DNA of 57,720 bases from a filamentous cyanobacterium CCP3 (GCA_003022385.1 PYGV01000007.1:1-57720), one strand, 5' to 3'; numbered from the stretch's first letter, positions 33,801-38,372 are shown. Program-made: numbers and translations. Notes: generated from the sequence alone by a model not told the origin.

Positions 33801-36508
33801 TACTCATCGACCAGCCGCAGCCCCGCCTGAAACAGACCCGAATCGGCGATTGTGACCGTAACGCGATCGCCATTTTGGGTGACGGGCATCAGCACGTAGC
33901 CCTTGTTAATGCCGTCCTGCATGCCGTTCTCGGCATTATTGGCACCCTGCAGCTGCCCTCCGCTGGGAGCCCCGCTGGCCCCCTGAATCGCGGGATACAA
34001 AAAGCCTTCCTGGTAAGCGTAGGCAGTCGTGGCGGCACCGCCGTCAGCCTTCTCCACCCGGTCCATCGAGACAATGCGCACCTCGACCGACTCCAGCTCC
34101 TCCTGGATCTCGTCAAGCACAGGGTAAATATTGATAATGGCGCTGCTCTCGCCGGGCTGCACCACCACAAAATCTTCGATCACGTATTCCAGCCCGGCCC
34201 CGGTAGTCGTAGTCGATCGCCCGGTTTCCAGGTTAATGCGCTTAAACCGCAGTTTATCGTTCAGCCGCTCCACCTCCTCTGGGCCAAAGCTGCCGGTGAC
34301 GACGATCTCGTACTTGATTGCTAAGCCGTTGCCGAGGGAATATTCGTCCCGTTTAGACCCCGGCACAGCCTCATCGCCGTCGATCACATAGTCCTGGGTG
34401 GGGTTCTGCCAGTCTTTCAGCTGAACTTTAACCTTGCCAATGGCAGTGCTGTCCTGCACCTCAGCCTTGGTTTCGTACAGCTGCTCCGCAGCATTTTGCA
34501 GCACCTCAAGCTCGTAGCGCACCGGCAAAATGATGCCGTTGCGGTTGTGCAGTTCCCGCTGGGTAGGGTTGCCGGGGAAGACAGTGTAGTTGTTCCAAAA
34601 CTCAATTTTTTCAACATTGGTGGCCACCACCTGATTGGCCCCGTTGTTGCGATCGCTCACCGTAAACCGCATGCTGCCATCAGCCAGGGTTTCAGTCGCA
34701 ATATTGAAGTCTGAATATTCGCCCACTACGCGCAGGGTGTCGAGACCTGCGCCGCCGTCTACAGTGGTTTGCCCCGTGGCCGATCGCCAGCCGCTGCCGT
34801 TGGCGACCTTGATCTCCGGCAAATCCCGCGTATTGGGGTTGAGTGTCGGATTGCCGCCATTGTTAGGGTCAGGGTGGGGACCAGTCTCACCATTGGAAAC
34901 ATCGCCGTAGACAAGAATGTCGTCGCCTGACCCACCCTCTAGAAGATCGTTGCCATTGCCGCTCTCCAGATAATCGTCGCCGTCGCCGCCGTAAAGTCTG
35001 TCGTTGCCCGCTCCACCCCGCAGCAGGTCATTGCCTCCTTCCCCATAGAAGGTGTTGTTGCCGCCGCCGCTGCTGCCATCACTTAAATCAGTGGTAACAA
35101 TGTCGTCTCCCGCCCCGGCATAGACCGTATCATCGCCCTGCCGGGTGCGAATATTGTCGCGGCCATCGCCCGTTCTAATCGTGTCAGCTCCGCTGCCGCC
35201 GGTAATATCGTTATCACCGTTGTAGGCATCGATCTGGTTGGTGCCCCCAGCCACGGTAATAATGTCTTTGCCCTGGCTACCGTGGATGGTGTCATTGCCC
35301 GAGCCGCTGGTGATCGTGTGGGTGCCGGTATCGGGGTCAGCAAAGGCACCGTTGCCGGCATAGATGGTATTGTTGCCCTCGCCACCGTAGAGCGTATCAG
35401 CCCCCGCATTGCCGTAGAGCGTATCGTCACCGGCTTCACCATAGAGCGTGTCGCTGCCGTCGCCGCCGTGGAGGGCGTCGTTATTGTCGCCACCGTAGAG
35501 GGTGTCGTTACCGGCATCGCCACGGAGCGTATCGCTGCCCGCTTCACCGTAGAGCGCATCGTTGCCGTCGCCACCGTAGAGCGTATCGTTGCCGTTGCCG
35601 CCAAAGACGAGATCATTGCCTCCATCGGCGTAGACAATATCGTCACCGCCAAAGACATGAATGCCAAAGAGCGACTGAGTGTTATTCCCAATTCGGTACA
35701 GATAGCTGTTGGGGCCAGCAGAGCTGCCGTACCAGACATCGTTGCCGTCGCCGACGTTCCAAACAACAGTGACATTTCCTCCACCTAAGTCGCTGTCCTG
35801 ACCGCCATGATTGCCCGGGCCAGCCCACCCATAACCATCAACAAAGGCCTGAAATGAGCCAGGGACTCTGACTATGTCAATGTCTGGATCATTGTCAAAT
35901 CCATCATCAAAGACACCTGTACTTGAGAAAAACCGAGAGCCCTCGTTGTCGTCAAACAATCCAGTGTCATCGTCAATAATTTCTACGGAGCCAGGATTGG
36001 CTTCATAGACAGTTCCCAACGAAAATACTTCGTTGATCGAACTGTCAAGCTGAAGTGAACTGCTTTCAATAGAACCACTGGTTTTTTCTAGTTGCCAGTC
36101 TGCCGCCAGGACTGTGCCGGTTATGTTGACTGAAGCTGCTATATCAGCACCAACAAGCTGTGACAGCTCGTCAAGAAATGCTGCGCCAGTTTCACCTGCT
36201 GCCACACTGCAGCCATAGATCAAAAGATCAGCTCCCGGAGCCAAGGCAGCCTGCCACCTTTGCAAATAGGCTGCATTATCTTGTAATGTCGCTGAGGACA
36301 AGACAGCACTGCCCAGCATGATTGCCGCTTCAGCCCCGTGAGAAAACAGGTGAATCGCGCCTAGATTTTGATGCTGGCTCAGCACCTCGGTGATGTACTG
36401 TACCCCGTCTTCCCCAAAGGGAATGGTATAAACCTCGCCGCTGAAATTGTTCAGCACCAGATTATTTTGGGCAAGCGAAGCATCAATAAACGCAATGGAC
36501 TGACTCAT
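15842..36508 (-). CDS. Giant DUF4347 / RTX / LamG / Calx-beta surface or secreted protein (6,888 aa)
   Basis: One uninterrupted frame. The start is set at ATG 36506-36508, which opens the DUF4347 domain and has GGTGAG upstream; the frame itself extends 18 codons further. Domains in order (approximate residues): DUF4347, 1-165; RTX GGxGxDxLY repeats, 283-540; LamG-like, 993-1150; Calx-beta-like, 1207-1370; second LamG-like, 1704-1873; FG-GAP/VCBS-like (GDLTGDGKADLL), 2043-2320; further Calx-beta-like segments; EF-hand/dockerin-like DVNGNGELDAGEH, about 3140; a large unassigned middle; SdrD-like DANFNLKFDEGEVWGTT, about 4500; six related modules, 4808-6270; a P/proprotein-convertase-like domain, 5143-5330; two cadherin-like repeats, 5830-6126; four Trp-rich repeats, 6290-6705; C-terminal RTX repeats and an M10-type tail. 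C-terminal RTX implies type I secretion; no HlyB/HlyD-type gene lies in the window. Probably an adhesin or a calcium-stiffened surface fibre. Confidence 0.93.
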   Translation of the reverse strand: MSQSIAFIDASLAQNNLVLNNFSGEVYTIPFGEDGVQYITEVLSQHQNLGAIHLFSHGAEAAIMLGSAVLSSATLQDNAAYLQRWQAALAPGADLLIYGCSVAAGETGAAFLDELSQLVGADIAASVNITGTVLAADWQLEKTSGSIESSSLQLDSSINEVFSLGTVYEANPGSVEIIDDDTGLFDDNEGSRFFSSTGVFDDGFDNDPDIDIVRVPGSFQAFVDGYGWAGPGNHGGQDSDLGGGNVTVVWNVGDGNDVWYGSSAGPNSYLYRIGNNTQSLFGIHVFGGDDIVYADGGNDLVFGGNGNDTLYGGDGNDALYGEAGSDTLRGDAGNDTLYGGDNNDALHGGDGSDTLYGEAGDDTLYGNAGADTLYGGEGNNTIYAGNGAFADPDTGTHTITSGSGNDTIHGSQGKDIITVAGGTNQIDAYNGDNDITGGSGADTIRTGDGRDNIRTRQGDDTVYAGAGDDIVTTDLSDGSSGGGNNTFYGEGGNDLLRGGAGNDRLYGGDGDDYLESGNGNDLLEGGSGDDILVYGDVSNGETGPHPDPNNGGNPTLNPNTRDLPEIKVANGSGWRSATGQTTVDGGAGLDTLRVVGEYSDFNIATETLADGSMRFTVSDRNNGANQVVATNVEKIEFWNNYTVFPGNPTQRELHNRNGIILPVRYELEVLQNAAEQLYETKAEVQDSTAIGKVKVQLKDWQNPTQDYVIDGDEAVPGSKRDEYSLGNGLAIKYEIVVTGSFGPEEVERLNDKLRFKRINLETGRSTTTTGAGLEYVIEDFVVVQPGESSAIINIYPVLDEIQEELESVEVRIVSMDRVEKADGGAATTAYAYQEGFLYPAIQGASGAPSGGQLQGANNAENGMQDGINKGYVLMPVTQNGDRVTVTIADSGLFQAGLRLVDEYGFKVDQEMLLQGGVTKVFVGLTSRPAGNVTVNIGGQNVVFTSDRDTWSQLQQVNLTGAPGAVVTFDVSSADPFYNALPNRTLTLVDEQSRLHVPEPVALQIGGGNYIQLPNIALAGDYAIEFWVNPSADGTLLQSNRGSLVLVNGQLQGVGAFNFVGNANNQLDSQQWHRVSLVSAGDRLDVYVDGDRAGSQTIAPNTSLTLQSIGASTGSAQGLVSNLRFWDQLVADGDIYVGTLKAQYNLDEGSGTNLNNQAPASAIADASVIFNNGDALLWNPGVQLADPALQEMLAEEATNFGLVNRNFDFPQVVVSVPGDQQRTVEGSDQLAAFELLLSKPAPRGGITVNFDLSNLTLAEDGTLKPTAQSGEAWQGLDFQVITALDVNGTAQTQTQNVSFGDGFSGSIYIPEGARKGIVYVNAPDDARAEGDQRIQLTLSGVANADASRYQVVGASGAIAIVDTDRPGVEMLSLKSSYTYNPDTDRNENTTQLEPVKQIIVREADDGAMTLRFNLDDLRWDGQNYNSAEITITDTAGLALSETKLNLTDDQRFAVTTVQGDFDGKILNGTLTLDGVIQSFSLELVANQELADAEALRLSSESADLKLTFEQGHLLANEGNPFPIRVRQSSWNEYVYVQLSSAPIDGDGQVAVDLKATRSIVGSDEVTLSTNRLTFTAADWNQPRLVGVRGVNDGFNDPNQLGQITATIVTDPTQTTDAAYQFGGQRANVTYLNLALAEPPAELDPEELVKLYQPPNPANPTYGFEADPQTRQLTITEGETAQVTVTADTSGQSGPLVGRYKVVETGLQRSLQLQGGTDHLALEEPIVLGSRFTLQLGLRWSGNRDEGQPVQLVQGVNGHGNLSIATDGRLVAQFLNGQGQPVTVQSTVPLKANEAYQINLVSDGVSAQIYADGRLIGSGSLGTTTIAPVTVTALFGAADVGSVDSFRGVVYGARFWNRDLSQSDIRRFSQEVFNTPPLVFTLDSANSQVLFRLNPDLITEASTAPIELTFRRYSYTGGSEPAIATVTVTVNANNWQSLLTVPFTFGTSSDLLADISQITVQLSSQSDQVQTYSSNVGLAYELETLRQQHLIDEISPTDLSRFDRRPNFAEGGAIQGQDFEALEGVVVNKGASTKLPISGDRYVGDRPAVVTGDLTGDGKADLLILTEKVGAQFYENTSTKPGDPAFTPQNVYQPKVNTAGLAPGFSGSEARLVDADSDGDLDLVWSQDGGLKVRLNQVENGVAFAGDPVVVDLEDQTGSTLGSGLPKTLVSFDFADINQDGVLDAVVLDANNRIQAYLGNGAFTLMTGLVRLADEANPFRSIVLPSDTPLSLKFGDVIVDGQPELFVYERAGGDESYWRAFLPEFDGSGGLSYRDRTYVDPLSGRAGQIGDLESLAFLNDSGVDSVFLSLDNGHYRFGTIAQKSNEVVFDPSNPQAVLEVVSRQDNRVELDERVRLQLLSTDDLTARPGLDRTIDVLIQDDDRPGVTLAYVGGNGQPASVVASHLAPSANPTRTLAEGQQSGGFYVLQLNSQPQDNVSLVLRNSASDRLQFERIYPFALTVNANGSLTVQSRLANSASDYSLRFSSPLVQSVSRDGQGAYTVQLTGATATALQGAIAGKTVADIQQSVTVQNILKQVGIRVDGDDATYRVGAGLNANQLLQERVSITPQEQMKLTILPTSWDQQILLRPVAPENLVDNGQDPTPRLSIAVDSNDAVYGNLPGLLAELPIVDNDQAGVIINQLADIREGVDGGQFQVSLRSKPTGPVLITLRPGDLTGNDSSTLALDKKYYGDTIELKFNQYNWNAPQTVTVRAQDDNAVTGDFQSYVHAKVQSDDPLYAGMAVDPVTVTVRDNDLPSVSAYTVLDASEPGQIGFFGLKLNTDQVRNPEGLKIHYRVKGWASAPATANDYQQYVNLTPEGENFLYIAPGQDIGNVVIFPIDDYIAEGFDLTFKASGVDLAGDRITLPIHRLLEGAKVVFTSESSEGEVPEGLSDDSFYYVKVIDADTIELYSDSARTQKVDLISGGIGETRLLDATGKATVEEAKENTKRFEAVELELLSDPNGSSPGYQLAAIDTKASGRIYDNENVGFRFILPGQQVLDSSSPADKGYLTIAEHPDIDNTEEFSSAVFLVRPLSDPGTVQTGANAGQDNWVSLRFNPRWDQNIAQEMQIHLAEEPKFEDDGTQTVTIAVYDQYGRKLHFYQRDPEVDDSASDQLTDALEVSVTKETWAEPIRLKSAVFFDVNGNGELDAGEHSGVALSDSRFYFGDDLSALSVGTDLANFNVTLDSFDINQDGYLSLFETTLRPDQPAGWGVVSELANAAAIVVQVGDSIGKVAIPGNTDVAVDRWNRFAVFTSFASDEADTEIKLVAEDGVKPETLLPADYANDPYAQNDLWKQNSAYFDSNNWTRFQRVKLTALDDKTYDIDRILPLEMKVYEAEGIDGFYSKKFSNAPSPLVLTVKDRRLDNETVTGSLANGFSKLEEIINNYSLPLVGSLSGKLPPFLTDFIRAFSRNLEQQRYITGPSLASALSDALNEQLDGTGVEVSIEYDADAQTISMSLAFGQDYDLFEIGLDSNLGLPALGLETEGSLASIFHFDMRVGIALNLSDRTFTLDISEDETGATNTGADANIYLDLNNFKATGNIAFLRAELEQIPLDDFINGHKPQVTIWLDEDPKVGQAEQTVTVRAYDIGGRVIDLDLSSGNTFASYAKTEDNWKHPLILEGLDYDKIDEISVEFNGTTRRFRVDWTGEKDIQGLKIDARLFTQDPHAFFQEYDGEKDILGSLEKDAESESLLSKGDTHSEAALGVGFSLVGKKTVDVEIARKYAFAIETETEAQAIPTLYNGDKSAGEEALADFLDDKGAQDGSLSITLEDIDNTSDAINLFTVELFKLVDPNREAFSPSAKEDSEFFPGLKLDPINFTLGAATVDPDDPQPQDPRLPLRRQLITGGSSNSVLLRDVNGYGIDFSTGTEPGNIETGSDVIFRVTKAQASDGLPNGTFYYIQPFNEDKAIHQVVDYLVVTGPKPATAGAAPLEISITDPDAAGNADKDELPNLFIIQGDNVKITGAATQGSLTRLALNNAEGFVVKTGTGASAAEDTYALNEVGVPVREAEVSISELSSRAKELFDYTASGSLGVAFNLVTSVAGKTSFPSLSLDLGIAAQAEKSKGEDFDLSLAIGLKDLGLDLGSFITKFAAPVIEAVDSVFEPIKPFVEALNQDTQFLEFIGLESQFDKDANGEVSVIELALVLSQISRQRGEAKYAEFFETVVKVLDFIETVEELAAKLETGDNLVIPMLDEYHLLLTPGGEEPAENSTDLPAEATETSTIDHQTTKPELPGTEGIGQQAAQSGNENASFFKKLVDKIQAIEGLRFPILEDPVSLVNLLFGKDVNLVLYEVPDLKLELNPRIEFRPFPPFPVKGVLEGRFEVGAQLGFGYDTYGFRQWSEADFSLAESYQVFDGFFLTDWTLDSYLSSTESGIDDKPELYATAEVEAGVEVGEGLTGYLGVGVGANVNFDLEDKGEYQDNLGSSDGKVRGSEIIAGISDPLSLFELYGRIYAFLRALVEVDLGLFSFTIFEQKWEFDLFKFQVGGAKQSGSAVQSEVVGATVFFDANFNLKFDEGEVWGTTLGDGSYSFGIDPAEFDIDGDGKLTLMDGQIIVIGGRDLQSGLPIINPMIASPESGIVSPLTTLATQIAVSNGGDLEASSDIVKDFFNLPDALDLSTFHPIEAIRSGSADAALGLQVYKSHIIVDTLVYNLSRVAGGYSPEGITADGVINVLDFVAEKLRTAVLNSGDTFEDRLSTFVESVVADFYQQEILPTLSGNALSEAQIEQATIVKVLGDTYDRVASAATAVGTSAEAIQQAFENLTPLKTLLKTDIPAALDLYQQEIITAEELGQQSQQTLAGVLNRAPSGNGSNLFTGFNTYEGATVGSIFGAAYSDDSGDSFYGIALVGYTPQVGLGSWAYYDANQLLWFTLDQPITPDRALVLEANTRLRFIPQPGVEGQSTPSLAARLIDLNGQSPEDLLTTGDRINFEGSSAQPIGGTTPYSTDVLTFTTPITALGSGMSTSPSLTQTTAPIDNLAFAWEDGIPQPQGATVNTLFGQYFESNSGNNFYGIAIGDYKASPSQGQWQYYTVIGENTWGWVNIPDINPQTNDPQFLLRTNTLLRFSPATNYAGPAPLLKVNLIDDRVTSPPYSGGFSSGARANIAVDLPNSYTPTFNFQTLVYGVNDAPTNSLSATFSQTEAIRISDRASATTADPSPAAGRGDLYPSVLKVEGLLGKIEDISVTLKGLSVTADNNLDIWLEGPQGQRVILLSDAGNGTALDNFTLTFNNAGAQALAGSTSSLINNNIYRPTNNSGGANDLDPTAFTNAATSFNQFIGQSGTSLNGDWKLYIEDDTDSGVDAEKLGRLLNGWSITFNRTAGSLPTLNEDTKDLQGTTIADLFGSHFADIDGNQLKGVAIINNASTALEGKWQYWQNNAWVDFKSGLTEINAMLLTADTKVRFDPTANFNGKPGAILGRLVDSSHPDFTAGKLQDARFTTSGGPFSQGTISKTLTINPVNDAPTVVAGAAPAFPTFLEDVPLTTFNAPNIEALFASAFQDTIDSKNVNQNTFIGVAIVQDFPAYTGDRATDLQIASQKGSWQVYDIRFGQWISLPSDVSETNAYLVPKDTQIRFLPGPNYNGQIPSLRAHLVDNGEGQALGLGQRINLVQAGVGGTTRYTADTVILKGAIEAVNDLRPVAKDIGTAIKLSATGQDEDIALPPAKTVGELFGPRFSDSGIGNADGSDGDQFGYTQTPVTHGILADASFWGVLIKDVPASTVGVWEYSAKGTTWTSVAGWEEGQGLYLPQSYQLRFRQTSEHYNDQMTGTDLGPAHPLVAYLVDGSVADTNIGGQIGGSGPAVAAIASADPIPNRIESLGEVSPISISGLTLQQAINAVNDGPKITATGDLLLDGSAVNSIVEDETQAVYLSGIAIADVDANESNPDGNLTVTLTVDSGTLTVATDVFNGLSAGQISTNGTASVQLTGTLAQINTTLAALTAVQYQRKADFNGEVKVDIAVTDNGNVGSGGAKTATSSRSIVITPVNDGPTVSIGDSPSTLVADEDTALFITDIAIDDVDSQYHPDGKLTVMLKVLNGTLTVNPDIAGGVTAQDITYAQGGSQATLFTTLAKLQTTLKAQNGLSYQGQPNFSGEDSLNITVADNGNTGTGGPLIAEPLVRTILVEAKNDAPIATDNSVLLKAQRGIVESYSVSSLFGSRFDDSADSGVFTGIAVVSNGANPQTEGTWQFSTDDGNTWKILPKSNLSTKNAFSLSADAQLRFQPVPNYIGQPGSLAVYLIDNSANLPNGELGIDLSRKGGTTPYSQEKIVLGTQIFLENSGDVALTLDANQSLMVDTGTAKTAIKFNGFPVAANQFSGFEALAAETVNNQNQVLWRNAGRNQVVVWTLDSNWNYVSAALLPLEGGGTTSLETTFGVDINGNNIVGPVPPAVVESAGSISLIRDSAGLLSVSNGVNSTAIQLNGAQVAANQFSGFEALAAETVNNQNQVLWRNAGSNQVVVWTLDSNWNYVSAALLPLEGGGTTSLETTFGVDINGNNIVGPVPPAVVESAGSISLIRDSAGLLSVSNGVNSTAIQLNGAQVVANQFPGFEALAAETVNNQNQVLWRNAGRNQVVVWTLDSNWNYVSAALLPLEGGGTTSLETTFGVDINGNNIVGPVPPAVVESAGSISLIRDSAGLLSVSNGVNSTAIQLNGAQVAANQFPGFEALAAETVNNQNQVLWRNAGSNQVVVWTLDSNWSYQAGIALALNSSEGLSQIDLFVNSASNDNTIFGDTGDNYIDGGAGNDVLKGFDGNDILLGGPGQDSLDGGNGNDTLIGGSGIDTLIGGSGRDRFTFNSPQDGVDAVADFAVADDLIVLSAAGFGGQMVANGTLAADALHLGSTATAATHRVIYDSSSGALFFDPDGTGSQAQTQIATLGTGLGLTRDNVFVAE
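16138..16350 (-). repeat. C-terminal RTX calcium-binding repeats of the giant protein
   Basis: About seven GGxGxDxLx nonapeptides (FGDTGDNYIDGGAGNDVLKG onward, ending GGSGRDRFTF). They are followed by about 95 residues resembling the M10/serralysin-type C-terminal segment. Such repeats fold into Ca2+-filled beta rolls and sit next to the uncleaved type I secretion signal. Confidence 0.88.
16426..17584 (-). repeat. 345-bp tandem array (3.4 copies) coding Trp-rich W_rich_C-type repeats
   Basis: Direct repeats with an exact 345-bp period: the landmark TCCAATTGCT occurs at 16426, 16771, 17116 and 17461. Each unit codes 115 residues containing NQVLWRNAG, VVVWTLDSNWNY and GVDINGNNIVG. Copies differ at only a few positions (GSN/GRN, QFSGF/QFPGF and a few silent sites). 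The W-x-N...VW-x-LD-x-NW pattern matches the Trp-rich C-terminal domain described in Synechocystis proteins. Confidence 0.95.
17690..22090 (-). repeat. Six divergent copies of an unassigned ~110-150-aa module in the giant protein
   Basis: Copies begin near 22085, 21600, 20540, 20110, 19610 and 18140. Each has the scheme (V/I)xxLFGxxFxDxxxxxFxGIAI, then GxWQY...W, then L..nt.LRF.P..nY.G..p.L...L(I/V)D. They are interleaved with one P-like domain and two cadherin-like repeats. I cannot name the fold; a beta-sandwich is likely. Confidence 0.7.
34900..35660 (-). repeat. N-proximal RTX calcium-binding block of the giant protein
   Basis: Roughly 20 GGxGxDxLY-type nonapeptides in a row (NDTLYGGDGNDALYGEAG and variants), broken by a few irregular inserts (FADPDTGTHTITSG). 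The coding DNA is correspondingly repetitive. RTX blocks close to the N-terminus, in addition to the C-terminus, are typical of cyanobacterial giant proteins rather than of simple toxins. Confidence 0.9.
36010..36508 (-). other. DUF4347 domain region of the giant gene
   Basis: The first 165 residues match DUF4347, common at the N-terminus of very long bacterial surface proteins. Visible motifs are AIHLFSHG and LLIYGCSVA: a His and a Cys, each after a hydrophobic strand, arranged like the His-Cys dyad of clan CD cysteine peptidases (caspase/gingipain type). Family assignment is confident; peptidase activity is inference. Confidence 0.8.
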
Positions 36509-36788
36509 GGTTCTCACCCTAGAGTGGGCAGTAAATGAATAGAGACGCAGGCAAATAGACACCTATGGCTTCGCAATGAGCACAGACGCAGATCAAGCTG
36601 GCGCTTAACTAAAGCCTTGATTAGATAGCAGCGTTTAGAGCAGATTTAAGCTGGACCACAAGATCCGACTCAAAAACGATTACAGAAATATTGCATGGCG
36701 ACATTGATCGAGCTAACACCTTAGAAGCATGTAGGGGCTAGGGGCTAGGTCGAAAGCTAATCCAATATAAAGATGAGGTGAATGTAAA

Positions 36789-37496
36789 TCAACAGACAGT
36801 GCTCAGCACTCGCTGTGTCTCGATTTCAGGCTCCAGCTCAAAGGATGGCTTAAGGAATTTGCTCTTGATGACACTGATACAATGCTCAATGTCAGTTTGA
36901 ATATGCCCAAAGCATGACGTCAAATAACTACACTTTTCCTCGGGCGTTTCACCGTGAGCAACGTAGCTGTAACAGCCGCTAAAGAGCACAATTGCAATCG
37001 GTTCTTTTTGCTGGCTTTGCAGCATGGCCTCGGTTAGAGCCAGCTGCAGAGGGGTGCCCTCCCGCTTATAGACGAGATTTATGGCGGCGCGAGCGCAGTC
37101 GTCTTGCCAGGGACCAGCCGCTAGCCAGGTATTGCACACATGATGACCGGCGGGATAGCCGGTAGGCAGATAGCTTCTAATACTGGTGGTAAAGCCCTCG
37201 TAATGTAAGTTTGGGAATGCCCGAACATACTCCCGCATAATCGCTGAGCTTTGAAGATTCAACTCGCCTTCTAAAGGCTCGACTACGGCAATCTGGCGAC
37301 CCTGAGCAATAATATTGATGCCGTTTTTGAACACAATTCGTCCCATCCCAGGAGCGTAGGTGGGGGGCTGGGCGACATCCCAATCAGCAGGTACTATACC
37401 GCTGTATCTGAGAATATCGAGATTGAGCATAGCTGGGTTTAGATCAGAAGCGGCGATCGCGATCGCACAGTCCTGCACCACTAATGTAGAACTCAT
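36789..37496 (-). CDS. Conserved hypothetical protein, Cys-rich, upstream of the giant gene
   Basis: A 235-aa soluble protein with nine cysteines, several of them in the second half (HHVCNTW, DDCARA, SGCYSY, EKCSYLTSCFGH, EHCIS). The N-terminal half has alternating strand-like segments (GRIVFKNGINIIAQGRQIAVVEPL). No signal peptide or membrane helix. I recall similar unnamed proteins in cyanobacteria but no function. It is on the same strand as the giant gene and about 280 bp upstream, so its product could relate to that protein, but a shared transcript is not shown. Starts at ATG 37494-37496. Confidence 0.75.
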   Translation of the reverse strand: MSSTLVVQDCAIAIAASDLNPAMLNLDILRYSGIVPADWDVAQPPTYAPGMGRIVFKNGINIIAQGRQIAVVEPLEGELNLQSSAIMREYVRAFPNLHYEGFTTSIRSYLPTGYPAGHHVCNTWLAAGPWQDDCARAAINLVYKREGTPLQLALTEAMLQSQQKEPIAIVLFSGCYSYVAHGETPEEKCSYLTSCFGHIQTDIEHCISVIKSKFLKPSFELEPEIETQRVLSTVC

Positions 37497-37529
37497 ATCA
37501 ATCCAATTTTCTACGGTGACTCAAGTATG

Positions 37530-37573
37530 CCCGTGTTCCTACGGGAACATCCCCGTGGTTCTACCGAGATAAA
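37530..37573 (-). promoter_or_regulatory. 22-bp direct repeat with internal inverted repeat, putative operator
   Basis: Two copies of CCCGTG(G)TTC-TAC-type sequence with a 22-bp period (37530 and 37552) lie 34-77 bp upstream of the minus-strand ATG at 37496. The proximal copy contains a perfect TGTTCC-TACG-GGAACA inverted repeat (37534-37549). A two-helical-turn spacing suits a dimeric regulator binding twice. The regulator is unknown. Confidence 0.4.
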
Positions 37574-37849
37574 TTCTTTTGTAAGTGAAGAATTATAAGC
37601 GTTATTTTTAGCTTTAATTAGGGAATAGCCTTGTCAGGATTGGCTTCTCGTTGGTTGTAAGTTCACTGCATAATTTACAGAGGCAACGGGCTCCTTGTTG
37701 GCAACCAGACTCAGGCTCTGCACATGCTCCACACACCAACCTATCCTGCCTGGTCGACTTGGTGACATCCTGTAGACAAGGCTTAATCGCTTAGAGTAGC
37801 CGTTTCGGCCAGCCATGGCGCCTCAAAACATTAACTTTTGTATCTAGTT

Positions 37850-37872
37850 GCCTCATCATCTTGTGATGAGGC
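37850..37872. other. Perfect 9-bp-stem hairpin in the leader of the 148-aa gene
   Basis: GCCTCATCA - TCTTG - TGATGAGGC, located 54-76 bp upstream of ATG 37926. No T-run follows, so it is more likely an mRNA leader structure or a protein-binding site than a terminator. Confidence 0.5.
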
Positions 37873-37925
37873 GTAACGGAACTTGATAATTAATTCAGAA
37901 ACGCAGATTTATCAAGGACATACCC

Positions 37926-38372
37926 ATGGGTTTAATCAAGTCTATTTTTGGGGCTATCTTTGGGCTCATTGGCGGCATCTTCAAAACCGTTGGCGGCCTG
38001 GTAGGCCTGGGTAAAAAGTCTGAATTTTTCATGGAGCTAGACGAGGCCGATGACGGCAGCCAGCCTGCGATCGCCCCTAGCGCTCCCGCTCCAGCACCAA
38101 AGGCTGAACCTGCGGCAGCGGCCAAATCCCCTGCCGAGGCGGCAGCTAAAACCTCGGCTAAATCAGAAACCAAAACCCCTGCCAAGACTCAGACTAAACC
38201 CGCTGCCCAGAAGGAAACTAAAGCTCCAGCAGCAGCCCCAGCCGAGCCTGTGCCCACTGGCTTTGCCTCCAATTACCTGACCAGCGTTGGCACATCCATG
38301 CCGCGCCGCCGCCGCCCCGGTCCCAGCCTGTCGCCTTTTATGGATATGGCTAAACAGGTAAAAGCACGCTAG
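37926..38372 (+). CDS. Conserved cyanobacterial protein: amphipathic N-terminus, Ala/Lys/Pro-rich linker, Arg-rich end
   Basis: A 148-aa protein in three parts. Residues 1-30 are a glycine-rich amphipathic helix (GLIKSIFGAIFGLIGGIF) likely to lie on or in a membrane. Residues about 45-110 are disordered Ala/Lys/Pro/Thr repeats. Residues 112-148 hold a compact motif (FASNYLTSVGTSMPRRRRPGPSLSPFMDMAKQVK) that looks conserved. GGACATACCC precedes the ATG, and a strong terminator follows 40 bp after the stop. It resembles unnamed cyanobacterial proteins; a role as a membrane-surface adaptor is inference only. Confidence 0.78.
   Translation: MGLIKSIFGAIFGLIGGIFKTVGGLVGLGKKSEFFMELDEADDGSQPAIAPSAPAPAPKAEPAAAAKSPAEAAAKTSAKSETKTPAKTQTKPAAQKETKAPAAAPAEPVPTGFASNYLTSVGTSMPRRRRPGPSLSPFMDMAKQVKAR

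Larger units (their letters stand above)
37497..37925. other. Divergent intergenic region with repeat and hairpin
   Basis: About 430 bp between the 235-aa and 148-aa genes. It contains the 22-bp direct repeat (37530-37573) and the hairpin (37850-37872) listed separately. No small gene is convincing. Confidence 0.5.
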
